Shown piece by piece: positions 8,947 to 18,046 of a stretch of DNA of 64,000 nucleotides. A program made the translations under genes and the position numbers. The stretch spans positions 930,001 to 994,000 of the forward strand of contig JAXLUK010000001.1 in NCBI GenBank assembly GCA_046329555.1, written 5' to 3'. Source of the stretch: UBA1941 sp046329555 (lineage in GTDB: Bacteria > Bacteroidota > Bacteroidia > Chitinophagales > LD1). The notes below the pieces were generated by a model, which saw only the letters and a program-made list of their open reading frames with translations, did not search any database and was not told where the DNA came from. The stretch's first letter is position 1; each line of letters starts with the position of its first letter.

Positions 8947-9312
8947 TTTTGGCGGCTGCTCCGCTGCGCTGCGCAACGGGCTGTACGCTTGTAGTCCTCG
9001 CGCGGTTCGTACCTCACCGCGCTGCGGGCTACCGCTTCCATCCCTGCCGCTCGGCGCGTCTATTCAAAAATTCCGCGTTGATTGATACAGATGTGTCATC
9101 CCCGGGATGAAAAAAATGCCATCAGGTTGTGCTTACAGATTTTTTTCCTGCCAATAAATACGCACCAAAAAATAGGTACCTGATGCGCTTGCTTCAGAAA
9201 ATAAAGGCGAGCGGTAGGGATGCGTAGGGCGCGAGGAACGAGCGGTGCGCCGTAGGCGCACGGAAGGCGAAGCCGTACCCCGCAGCAGCCCGGGCCGTAG
9301 GCACCGCCAAAA
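8947..9312 (+). repeat. GC-rich inverted-arm repeat element, copy A
   Basis: This fills most of the 426-bp gap between carB and the first giant gene. The element starts TTTTGGCGG and ends CCGCCAAAA, a 9-bp terminal inverted repeat. Two GC-rich arms of about 100 bp in inverted orientation enclose an AT-rich core of about 150 bp, which carries the palindrome TCATCCCCGGGATGA (about 9097-9111). Copy B at 16035-16412 matches at about 94% by eye, and 95 bp of the right arm (9206-9300 and 16296-16390) are identical. It has no convincing ORF or transposase, so it resembles a MITE or long intergenic repeat. I see no clear target-site duplication. Confidence 0.85.
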
Positions 9313-9364
9313 TATAATTCCGGGTATTGAAAAAATGTATTTTCTTTAAATACAGTAAACCCTT

Positions 9365-12300
9365 ATGAAAATAGCGCGCTACCTTTTCTTTATTGTCGCC
9401 CTTTGTGGCCAGCAGGCAACTGCTCAAAATCCGGTATATCAGGTTTGGGGTACTTATTTTGGTGGTTCCGGCGATGAAGTAGTTACCGATATTAAATTCG
9501 ATAAGTTCAACAATGTTTATGTAGTGGGTACCACCACCAGTACATCCGGAGTGGCTACCGGCCCGCATCAAACCAATTATGGCGGCGGAACGAACGATGG
9601 ATTTATTGTAAAGTTTGATAAAAACGGGGCGCGGTTGTGGTCGACCTACATAGGCGGTTCTGGCCAGGATGATTTATTTGGATGTGCCGTAGATACATTC
9701 GGCAATGTGTTTGTGAGCGGCACAACTACCAGTCCGAACAACATCGCGTTCAACGGTTTTAAGAATACGATTAACTCACTAAGCAATCCCACTTACGGCA
9801 GCGATGCATTTTTGATAAAATTTGACGGTAATGGCATGCGGCAATGGGGAACGTATTTGGGTTCGATTGGGCAGCATTTTTCGTTATACCATACTTATCA
9901 GGAAATGGACGATTACGGCTACAGTTGCGCGACCGATTTGGCGGGCAATGTTTTTCTTGCCGGAAAGCACCAAGCGCTATACACCACTTGTTATGATTCG
10001 TTGGGCGCTGTTGTGCCATGTACCAACACCTATGTGTCTACACCGGGCACGGTCAAACAATTGCCGGATTACGACTACAACGCCAATGCCTTTTTAGTAA
10101 AATTCTCATCATCGGGTGCTCGGGTCTGGGGTACGTATTACGGAGGCGTAACCGAAGCCAATGCGATGATATCGGAAAGATCGATAGCCGTTATTTGCGC
10201 CACCGACAGAAATGGAAACATCTATCTGGGATCAAGTGCAGATAGTGCATACGTGAGTAATCTGGGGTTGAATGGCTTTTTAAATACCGCACCGGCAAAT
10301 ACAAATGCCTGGCTGGCCAAACTAAATCCACAAGGAACGAGTGTGCTTTGGTCGACCTACTACGGCGGCTATAATGATGATTGTCTTACCGGAATTTCGG
10401 TTGACAGCACGGGCAATGTATATTTCTGCGGGTCAACCACCACTTCGAATAATGGAAATGTAATTGCCACTCCAGGTGCATTCCGAACGAATCTGACCAG
10501 TTCGGGTACAGAAACACCCTACCTGGTGAAAATGAATAGCAGTGGAAGTAGGCTATGGGGTACATATATTGCCGGTGACAATGGTCAGAGCTGGGCGGGA
10601 AATTGTGCCGTAGATAATAAGGGCAATGTGGTTACTTCAATACTGGCGCAATCCCCCAGTGGAATTTCTTATCCAGGCAATACTTATTGCGGCACTTCCT
10701 GGTCTAACCCGGGTTTTAGTATTTCAAGATTTTCGCCCAATGGTCAGCGGGAGTGGGCCGATATCCGCAAAGGTGACTTAGGGGCGCGGGATGGCGGTTG
10801 TGTTGCTATTTCCCAGCAGGGAAAGACCATTTTACAGGCAGGCCATACTGATGGTTTTCAAGCTACGGTTCCGTTGAACGCTTTTCAAAATACGATTAGT
10901 GGGGGTGAGGACGGGTTTTTGGTTAGTTATCGGGATACCGCACACGTTGATACCATATGCGGTCATGTTTTTAGTGATTTAAATGCTAATGGCGTGATGG
11001 ACAACGGAGAACCCTATTTGCCTAACGTCAGTGTTTGGATGCCTGTTCACAATCAGTCTGCCAACGTCTACACGGATACCAACGGCTATTATTCCACCGT
11101 GTTACCGGTATGGGGTTGGTCTGGCAGTTGTGTCCATGACCTATTCGCAACGGCACCGAACAGTACCATTGCTTCCATACCTGCATCCGGTAGTTACCCC
11201 TTATCCATTTTAGGTCAACATGCGGGCTGCATTTACAACTTCGGGTTCGCCCCGGCATACGCGGTAAGCGGTACCGTTTATTACGATGTCAACCACAATG
11301 GAGTAAACAACGCTGATCCCGGGATTCCTGCTCAATCGGTTTCGTTCAATAATAACTATCAGGCGTTCACCGATGATAATGGAAATTATTCGGCACTTCT
11401 TCCTCTCGGAAGCTATACCGAGAGTTTTGACCGACTTGATGCCTATGCGAATTGTGTGTCCAATCCATCTTCCTATTTCGTTTCATCATTCCAACCGGGA
11501 AGCAGTATTTGCTGCAAAGATTTTGGCGCGTATTTCCCTAGTAATGCAATTAACAGTGCAGTGGAATTGTGGCAGTGGGGCATACCACCGGTACCCGGTC
11601 AAACTTGTCAATTTGCAGTTACTGTTTCCAATTTTGGTTCGGTTGCCAGCGCTGATACGGTAGTGTTTCATTACGACCCATTACTTACCTACAACGGAAA
11701 TATCAGCGGCGCTGTAGTAGATATGGCGCAACATACCATTTCATTCACTACCTCTACCATAGTACCCGCCCGCAGGACCACATACTATGCCACTTTTTCG
11801 GTTGCTTCCTCTGCAGTGCCCGGTTCCATCCTACACAATTGGGTAGCGGTTAATCCTACGGCACAACCAGACAGTGATGTTACGAATAACGTGGCCCATG
11901 ATTACGAAACGGTGCTTGCTTCATTTGACCCGAACAATAAGATTTCGGAAACCAACCGCGACACGCCTACCCTGCATACTGCGCGCCTTTGGAGCCATGG
12001 CGATGATTATATCCGCTATGTGATTAACTTCCAAAATACAGGCACGTTCAACGCCTATAATATTGTGGTGCTGGACTCCTTATCGCCAAAACTTGACTTA
12101 ACGAGTGTTCGGTTTATCAGCTCCAGTTTTCCGTGTACCGTTAATCGCGTTGGAAACGTACTTAGCTTTAAGTTTTTGAACATCCAGCTACCGCCCTCAT
12201 CAGTCAATGACTCGCTAAGCCACGGATATATCGTATTCAAAGTAAAACCTAACAACTACGCTGTTCCCGGCGATAGTATTGAAAACCGGGCAGCTATTTA

Positions 12301-15300
12301 TTTTGATTACAACACGGCCGTGTTAACCGAAAACAATGTAGTACATCTAAGGGGTGATAGTGCGTGCCGGCGCATGATAGAAAAACACATTTACGACAAT
12401 TCCATGTGTCAGTTGGTCAATTATGTTTTTCAGGGAGATACCATTAGACAGTTCGGCATTCATAATGGCGATACACTCACCAGCGTCACCGGGTGCGATT
12501 CTGTGACCATTCTACACCTGACCAGGAATGCAACAATTAACTACACCTATTTATATGACCACAATTGCCGGTTGCAAAACTACTATTTCAGCGGACGAAA
12601 GATTACTGCTGCGGGGGTTTATCGAAGCGATACCGTTCCAAACAGGTATGGCTGCGATTCGGTAGCTATACTATTTCTTTCAACAAGTACTTATAGCAGC
12701 AATGTTTATCTGAATGTTTGTGATAGCATCAACATTTATGATGGCGATACGCTGCGCGGTGCAGGGAACTTTGTTAAACAATACACAGCCCGTGATGGCT
12801 GCGACTCTTTTGTGACTGTACATGTGAATGTTGGCCATAATTTCAGAAATGGATATGTATATATTTCAAATTGTACGCCGCCTTTTACCTACAATGGTCG
12901 AACCTTTTATTTATTCGGCACCTATTACGATACCATACCAGGTACTCTACCCGGCCAATGCGATTCTTTAACCACCATTCATTATTACCAGCAATATTAC
13001 CCGAGCTCAGGCACACTTAGCGACGTTATTTGCGGAGGTTATTACAATTATTATGGGAATGTATTCCACTCCCCGGGTGCTTACTATGTGACGTTATATG
13101 GTATGGCACAAGGCGGCTGCGATTCTGCCGTTTATCTATACCTTACTGATGGCAGCTCGTTCAATTACGGTCCTGTCATTTATTTATGCGATCCCTCTTA
13201 TTATCATAACGGCCAGTACTATCATAGCGGCGACTATTTTCAGGACACGCTGCTAAGCAGTTTCGGTTGCGACTCTGTAGTAATAACCTATGTTTTGCAG
13301 GGAACGAATTTTTTCTTTTGGCACGACACCGTTGCCTCTACCTGTTCTTTACAACCCATTTTTTGGCATGGGCGCACCAGAAATGTACTGGATGAAGTGA
13401 AGAAGCATCTACTAGTTACAGGCTCTACGTCATTTGTATTGATCTATTTTTCTGATTTGTATACATCGTTGGGTGGTTGCGATTCATTTGATGTTATGCA
13501 ACTCTGGGTAAATGTTCCTGTAACCTCTCATGTTGGCCCTTCCAATGGTGTGGATGTGTGCGGACATCAAGGTACTTCGGGTCAAGTACATCCACCGGGA
13601 ATCACTGAGCAGGTGTTCACCACAACACCCGGTTGTGATTCGCTTCATTATGAAAATAATTGGCCGAGTGTAACCAACGAATTCTATATCTGTCCGCATG
13701 ACAGTGTTTTAATCAATGGTCATTGGCGGACCATTTCCAGCGATTCTTATGTAGATACGTTTACGGCTTCTTGCGGAGTTGATTCCATAATCTATAGCAG
13801 AGTTATGGATGCCACCGCCTCTCACTTCTATGATACCCGAGATACCTTCATGTGCCCGGGTGATACGATATGGGTGGCAGGTGTACCGTACGCAACACCT
13901 GATTTCATTGTAGAATATACCACAAGCGGCAGTAACTGCAAAACTATTGATCATTACCTTAATATAAATTATTACCCAGGAACAACGTCTGATACTTTCT
14001 ATACCTATTCAAGCATGGTTAATACCGTTCAAGGCTCCTTTCCGGTGCCAGTAACATTATACGACACCTTCCCGCCAAATGCCTGCAGCAGCCTTCCTTT
14101 GATCCATAGTACCACTTACATCAATCCGCCCAGTTTATCACTGATTACTGATTCATCAGCTCCGTATGATTGTCATCATGCCGCTATGGTGCGCTTTAAG
14201 GGAACAGGAGGTCAACCTCCTTATTCGTATCATTGGAATACAGGTGATACCGTTCCCGCCCTCTATAATTTAAGCCCGGGTCATTACAGCATTACCCTCA
14301 CCGATCAAACGGGAGCGCACGCCTATAACTCCTATTATGTAGATAGCCTTTCTTATTACAATTATCTCTCTTTTGGGTCTCATTGTTTTAATGATACCAT
14401 TAATACTTACATCAGCTTTTATGGAAGATATGCCCCGGCCAGGCTTTATGAGAATGGCATTCTAGTAGATAGCAATAATGCGCAATCCCATTTCAGATTG
14501 GCAAACCTTCGTCCGGGCCACCACCTTTTTGTTGCATCTAATAATGGTTGTATCGATACTGTGCGCGCCTACATTCCCGGCAATGCCGCTTATTTTGAAA
14601 CTGTGGGCGGCGGAACTTGTTCTGGGTCTAGCAATGCCTTGGTGCTGCATTACAACAGCTATGAACTGGTGAGTCCTTCCATAACCGTAAATATCGACCA
14701 CGGTGCAATAGTACGTACCTATCACCAGGTTTCAGGTACCGATACTTTTAGTGGGTTAACAGGAGGATATCATTACTACACGGCCACCGCGCCAGGATGT
14801 ACTTACACCGATTCCTTCCTGATTGTTTCAGGAAATCTTCAGGCTAGCTTGCGCGACTCGCTCACCATCCCGGGATGTTCACCGCAACACCTGTTGTATC
14901 CAACAATCAGTGCTGGCCAGGCGCCATTCCACTATGTTTGGTCAACTGGCGATACCACATCATTGATCACGGTTACCGGCCCGGCAACAATTGCACTTAG
15001 TCTTACCGATAATGCCGGTTGCAACACCCATTTAAATGTAACTGTTGCCGGTGGAACCGGAGTATTCCGCGATACGGTCAACGCTTCAGTTTGCGCTGGT
15101 CAGTCGTATTCTTTTGGCCATCATCAATACACCTCTACCGGAACATATATTGATACATTTAGCGCAGCTTCCGGCTGCGATTCCATACGCACGCTTGTAT
15201 TAAGTGTGGGGCAATTTGTGACACAAAATAAAATGCAAACTATTTGTTACGGTGATAGTTTCTTGTGGCACGGCCATTATTATAATACAATTGGCATTTA

Positions 15301-15976
15301 CCGCGATACAGCTCATTCTTCAAATACCTGCGATACCATTTGGCAATTACAGCTTTCCCTACGGTATGGCGCTTTGTACTCCACGCTGGTTACCATCTGC
15401 GCAGGCGAGACATTTGATTTTTACGGACACCCGTTGAGCGCGCCAGGTATTTACCGCGATACACTTAAAAACACTTACGGTTGCGATAGCATTCTTGAGG
15501 TACGGGTGTCTGTTGATACCATCACCCCTGTAGTAATTAGCAAGACCGGCAATATACTAGGCACGGCGCAGGTTTACGCGAGCTACCAATGGCTTCGGGA
15601 TGGTTTGCCGGTGATTGGAGCGAATACATCTCAATACAACGTATCGGCAGCAGGAGCATACATGCTTGCAGTAGTTGATTCTAAAGGTTGCCGTGATACT
15701 TCTTCGGCTATTCAAATTACCGGATTGAATGAAGCAGCATTGGCGCAGATTGCCGTTTATCCCAATCCGAACGATGGGCATTTCACTATTGAAAATGCCA
15801 TGCCGGCATTTGACCGATGGAAAATGACCGATGCATTGGGCAGAACGGTGGCAACCGGAAACATCAACAACAATAAAGAACTGCTGGATGTTTCTCCATT
15901 GGCCAATGGTGCGTATTTCCTCCATTTAGAAAATGAGAAGCTGCATTGGAAACAAACCGTCGTTATTTTAAGATGA
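9365..15976 (+). CDS. Giant T9SS-secreted repeat protein 1 (SBBP / GCDS / SprB-like repeats)
   Basis: This 2203-residue secreted protein starts with a signal peptide ending ATAQ (residue 21). Residues about 25-530 are SBBP-type beta-propeller repeats (VWGTYFGGSGDE, LWSTYIGGSGQDD, VSGTTTS). Two Ig/SdrD_B-like domains follow (VFSDLNANGVMDNGE about 538; VYYDVNHNGV about 640), then DUF11-like domains with the common block SFDPNNK...FQNTG. From about 1000 on there are roughly ten units ending GCDS, each with a second Cys that could form a disulfide. SprB-like repeats (GGQPPYSYHWNTGD near 1618) and an Ig-like unit lead to a T9SS type A sorting domain beginning VYPNPNDGHF. It is probably a surface adhesin or matrix protein. 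A paralogue lies at 18047-24421, and repeat copies A and B flank the gene. Confidence 0.9.
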   Translation: MKIARYLFFIVALCGQQATAQNPVYQVWGTYFGGSGDEVVTDIKFDKFNNVYVVGTTTSTSGVATGPHQTNYGGGTNDGFIVKFDKNGARLWSTYIGGSGQDDLFGCAVDTFGNVFVSGTTTSPNNIAFNGFKNTINSLSNPTYGSDAFLIKFDGNGMRQWGTYLGSIGQHFSLYHTYQEMDDYGYSCATDLAGNVFLAGKHQALYTTCYDSLGAVVPCTNTYVSTPGTVKQLPDYDYNANAFLVKFSSSGARVWGTYYGGVTEANAMISERSIAVICATDRNGNIYLGSSADSAYVSNLGLNGFLNTAPANTNAWLAKLNPQGTSVLWSTYYGGYNDDCLTGISVDSTGNVYFCGSTTTSNNGNVIATPGAFRTNLTSSGTETPYLVKMNSSGSRLWGTYIAGDNGQSWAGNCAVDNKGNVVTSILAQSPSGISYPGNTYCGTSWSNPGFSISRFSPNGQREWADIRKGDLGARDGGCVAISQQGKTILQAGHTDGFQATVPLNAFQNTISGGEDGFLVSYRDTAHVDTICGHVFSDLNANGVMDNGEPYLPNVSVWMPVHNQSANVYTDTNGYYSTVLPVWGWSGSCVHDLFATAPNSTIASIPASGSYPLSILGQHAGCIYNFGFAPAYAVSGTVYYDVNHNGVNNADPGIPAQSVSFNNNYQAFTDDNGNYSALLPLGSYTESFDRLDAYANCVSNPSSYFVSSFQPGSSICCKDFGAYFPSNAINSAVELWQWGIPPVPGQTCQFAVTVSNFGSVASADTVVFHYDPLLTYNGNISGAVVDMAQHTISFTTSTIVPARRTTYYATFSVASSAVPGSILHNWVAVNPTAQPDSDVTNNVAHDYETVLASFDPNNKISETNRDTPTLHTARLWSHGDDYIRYVINFQNTGTFNAYNIVVLDSLSPKLDLTSVRFISSSFPCTVNRVGNVLSFKFLNIQLPPSSVNDSLSHGYIVFKVKPNNYAVPGDSIENRAAIYFDYNTAVLTENNVVHLRGDSACRRMIEKHIYDNSMCQLVNYVFQGDTIRQFGIHNGDTLTSVTGCDSVTILHLTRNATINYTYLYDHNCRLQNYYFSGRKITAAGVYRSDTVPNRYGCDSVAILFLSTSTYSSNVYLNVCDSINIYDGDTLRGAGNFVKQYTARDGCDSFVTVHVNVGHNFRNGYVYISNCTPPFTYNGRTFYLFGTYYDTIPGTLPGQCDSLTTIHYYQQYYPSSGTLSDVICGGYYNYYGNVFHSPGAYYVTLYGMAQGGCDSAVYLYLTDGSSFNYGPVIYLCDPSYYHNGQYYHSGDYFQDTLLSSFGCDSVVITYVLQGTNFFFWHDTVASTCSLQPIFWHGRTRNVLDEVKKHLLVTGSTSFVLIYFSDLYTSLGGCDSFDVMQLWVNVPVTSHVGPSNGVDVCGHQGTSGQVHPPGITEQVFTTTPGCDSLHYENNWPSVTNEFYICPHDSVLINGHWRTISSDSYVDTFTASCGVDSIIYSRVMDATASHFYDTRDTFMCPGDTIWVAGVPYATPDFIVEYTTSGSNCKTIDHYLNINYYPGTTSDTFYTYSSMVNTVQGSFPVPVTLYDTFPPNACSSLPLIHSTTYINPPSLSLITDSSAPYDCHHAAMVRFKGTGGQPPYSYHWNTGDTVPALYNLSPGHYSITLTDQTGAHAYNSYYVDSLSYYNYLSFGSHCFNDTINTYISFYGRYAPARLYENGILVDSNNAQSHFRLANLRPGHHLFVASNNGCIDTVRAYIPGNAAYFETVGGGTCSGSSNALVLHYNSYELVSPSITVNIDHGAIVRTYHQVSGTDTFSGLTGGYHYYTATAPGCTYTDSFLIVSGNLQASLRDSLTIPGCSPQHLLYPTISAGQAPFHYVWSTGDTTSLITVTGPATIALSLTDNAGCNTHLNVTVAGGTGVFRDTVNASVCAGQSYSFGHHQYTSTGTYIDTFSAASGCDSIRTLVLSVGQFVTQNKMQTICYGDSFLWHGHYYNTIGIYRDTAHSSNTCDTIWQLQLSLRYGALYSTLVTICAGETFDFYGHPLSAPGIYRDTLKNTYGCDSILEVRVSVDTITPVVISKTGNILGTAQVYASYQWLRDGLPVIGANTSQYNVSAAGAYMLAVVDSKGCRDTSSAIQITGLNEAALAQIAVYPNPNDGHFTIENAMPAFDRWKMTDALGRTVATGNINNNKELLDVSPLANGAYFLHLENEKLHWKQTVVILR

Positions 15977-16034
15977 TTCACGATTTCTGTTTCCTAATTC
16001 ATCAACTACATCCTTTAACCTAATAACACAATCA

Positions 16035-16412
16035 TTTTGGCGGCTGCTCCGCTTCGCTGCGCACCGGGCTGTACGCTTGTAGTCCTCGCGCGGCTCGTAC
16101 CTCACCGCGCTGCGGGCTACCGCTTCCATCCCTGCCGCTCGGCGCTTTTATTCAAAAATTCCGCGTTGATCGGTACAGATGTGTCATCCCTGGGATGAGA
16201 TAAAATGCCATCAGGTTGTGCCTGCAGATTTTTTTCTGCCCCATAAATACGCACCAAAACAATCGGTGCCTGATGCGCTTGCCTGAGAAAATAACGGCGA
16301 GCGGTAGGGATGCGTAGGGCGCGAGGAACGAGCGGTGCGCCGTAGGCGCACGGAAGGCGAAGCCGTACCCCGCAGCAGCCCGGGCCGTAGCGCAGCGGAG
16401 GTACCGCAGAAA
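16035..16412 (+). repeat. GC-rich inverted-arm repeat element, copy B
   Basis: This is the second copy of the element at 8947-9312, in the same orientation, 7.09 kb away. It starts TTTTGGCGG; its right end is slightly longer and diverged (GCGCAGCGGAGGTACCGCAGAAA). The core palindrome is TCATCCCTGGGATGA. It lies between the stop of the first giant gene and the FAD oxidoreductase. An open frame running through its right arm into the oxidoreductase is an artefact. Bases 15977-16034 hold nothing I can recognise. Confidence 0.85.
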
Positions 16413-16446
16413 TCCAACCTATACGATACCCCATCACTGGCTTCCT

Positions 16447-16481
16447 TTTGTGCTACTCGTCCCTTGCTTTTCCTATTTTTA
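16447..16481 (+). promoter_or_regulatory. Putative promoter of the FAD oxidoreductase
   Basis: TTTG at 16447-16450 and TATTTTTA at 16474-16481 are 23 bases apart. They resemble the Bacteroidota TTTG-N17-23-TAnnTTTG promoter with one mismatch in the -7 box. The -7 box ends six bases before the ATG at 16488. The promoter lies just outside repeat copy B. Confidence 0.4.
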
Positions 16482-16487
16482 TTGCCG

Positions 16488-18008
16488 ATGCCGAATCATC
16501 CAATTTACGACACCATCATCATCGGTTCCGGTTTGGGCGGACTGATTTGCGCGGCCATTCTGAGCAAGGAAGGTCAAAAAGTTTTGGTGCTCGAAAAAAA
16601 CGAGCAAGCCGGCGGCAGCCTGCAAACCTTCCAACATAATGGCACTACGTTCGATACCGGCGTACACTATATCGGTAGCCTGGGCAAAGGACAACCTCTT
16701 TATCAGTTATTCCATTATCTGGGCATCATGAACCGGCTGGAATTGGAACAGCTCGACCGCTCGGCATTCGATACGATTTTGTTTGCTTCTGATGAACAAC
16801 CCTATCCGCTGGCACAGGGCTACGATGCTTATATAGCGTCACTTTCAGCTCATTTCCCCGACCAAACCGAAGGCCTTATAGCCTTCTGCAACGAGATGAA
16901 AAAGTGTTGCGAAAAGTTTCCATTGTATCATGTTTCGGGCATAGAACAGGTAGATGACCTCACCGAACTGCAACGTCCACTCAAAGCAGTTTTAGAACAA
17001 CATATTTCCGATAAAAAACTGCAGCGGATTTTAGTGGGTAATAACTTACTGTACGCCGGTAATGAAAACACACCGTTCTACGTGCATGCGCTTATCATCA
17101 ATAGCTTTATTGAAAGCAGTTGGCGGTGCAAAAAAGGCGGCGATCAAATTGCGAAATTGCTGATTCGCACCATCAAGGCTAACGGCGGTGAAGTGAAGCG
17201 AAAAGCAGAGGTGGTACGTTTGGTAGAAGAAAACGGACAATTGCAGTTTGCCGTCATCCAAACCGGTGAAAAGTTTTTTGCGCAACAATTTATTTCTAAC
17301 GCGCATCCCCGTAGCACCCTGGCAATACTTGAATCGCAACACATCCGCCAGGCGTTTCGTTCGCGGATCAATAAGCAGCAAGACACGCCTTCAGCTTTTG
17401 TGTTATATCTGGAATTGGAAAAAGACAAAGTGCCTTACACCAATCGCAATTACTACTATTTCGATTCTGACGAAGTGTGGGCTTGTGCGAATACACCAGC
17501 GGCGGAATGGCCAAAGAATTTTGGTCTTTTTGAAATGGTTCCGGAGCATGGACCTTTCACCGAGGCGATTTCAGTAATGACCTATATGCGTTACGATGAA
17601 GTAGCCAAGTGGGCAGATAGTTTTCATACCACCTTGAATGAGGTGCCGCGCGGCGCATCATACGAAACGTTCAAGCAGCAAAAAGCTGCGCAACTCATTG
17701 AAAAAATCAGGATTAAATTCCCGCATATCGCAGCACATATTCGCAGCTATTGCGTTTCCACGCCATTAACCTATCGCGATTACCTCAATTATCCGGAAGG
17801 CGGCATTTACGGCATAGCAAAAGATTTTCATGAACCCGTGCAAACCATGATTTCTCCAAATACCAGAATTCCCAATTTATTTTTCACCGGTCAGAACATC
17901 AAACTTCACGGGATACTGGGTGTAACCATCAGTGCTTTTGTGACCTGCAATGTGATATTGGGAAGGGAATATTTGATGGGGAAGGTGATGTTAGCTCAGG
18001 GAAGCTGA
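16488..18008 (+). CDS. FAD-dependent oxidoreductase, phytoene desaturase/retinol saturase-like
   Basis: This 506-residue flavoprotein begins with a Rossmann dinucleotide-binding motif (TIIIGSGLGGLICAAIL), followed by LVLEKNEQAGGS and FDTGVHYIG. The C-terminal FAD contact region reads LFFTGQNIKLHGILG. This layout is that of the CrtI/CrtISO/RetSat superfamily, which desaturates, isomerises or saturates polyene lipids; the substrate is unknown. I chose the ATG at 16488 because the Rossmann fold begins seven residues later. An upstream in-frame ATG at 16335 lies inside repeat copy B and would add a non-family extension. The gene sits between the two giant T9SS genes. A decayed copy of its last codons lies at 24545-24594, beyond the second giant. 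Confidence 0.88.
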   Translation: MPNHPIYDTIIIGSGLGGLICAAILSKEGQKVLVLEKNEQAGGSLQTFQHNGTTFDTGVHYIGSLGKGQPLYQLFHYLGIMNRLELEQLDRSAFDTILFASDEQPYPLAQGYDAYIASLSAHFPDQTEGLIAFCNEMKKCCEKFPLYHVSGIEQVDDLTELQRPLKAVLEQHISDKKLQRILVGNNLLYAGNENTPFYVHALIINSFIESSWRCKKGGDQIAKLLIRTIKANGGEVKRKAEVVRLVEENGQLQFAVIQTGEKFFAQQFISNAHPRSTLAILESQHIRQAFRSRINKQQDTPSAFVLYLELEKDKVPYTNRNYYYFDSDEVWACANTPAAEWPKNFGLFEMVPEHGPFTEAISVMTYMRYDEVAKWADSFHTTLNEVPRGASYETFKQQKAAQLIEKIRIKFPHIAAHIRSYCVSTPLTYRDYLNYPEGGIYGIAKDFHEPVQTMISPNTRIPNLFFTGQNIKLHGILGVTISAFVTCNVILGREYLMGKVMLAQGS

Positions 18009-18046
18009 GTATCACTTTTTTACTATCTTTATTCAAATCACCTTCA

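Noticed and set aside
8947..9312. Complete insertion sequence
   Set aside because: Element A has terminal inverted repeats but no transposase gene and no clear target-site duplication, so I call it a MITE-like repeat only.
9194..9571. Minus-strand ORF starting inside the first giant gene and ending in repeat A
   Set aside because: It overlaps a clear signal peptide and propeller on the other strand, and part of it is the GC-rich arm.
16335..16487. N-terminal extension of the FAD oxidoreductase
   Set aside because: It runs through repeat copy B and is Arg-rich and unlike the family. The flavin-binding motif starts just after the ATG at 16488.
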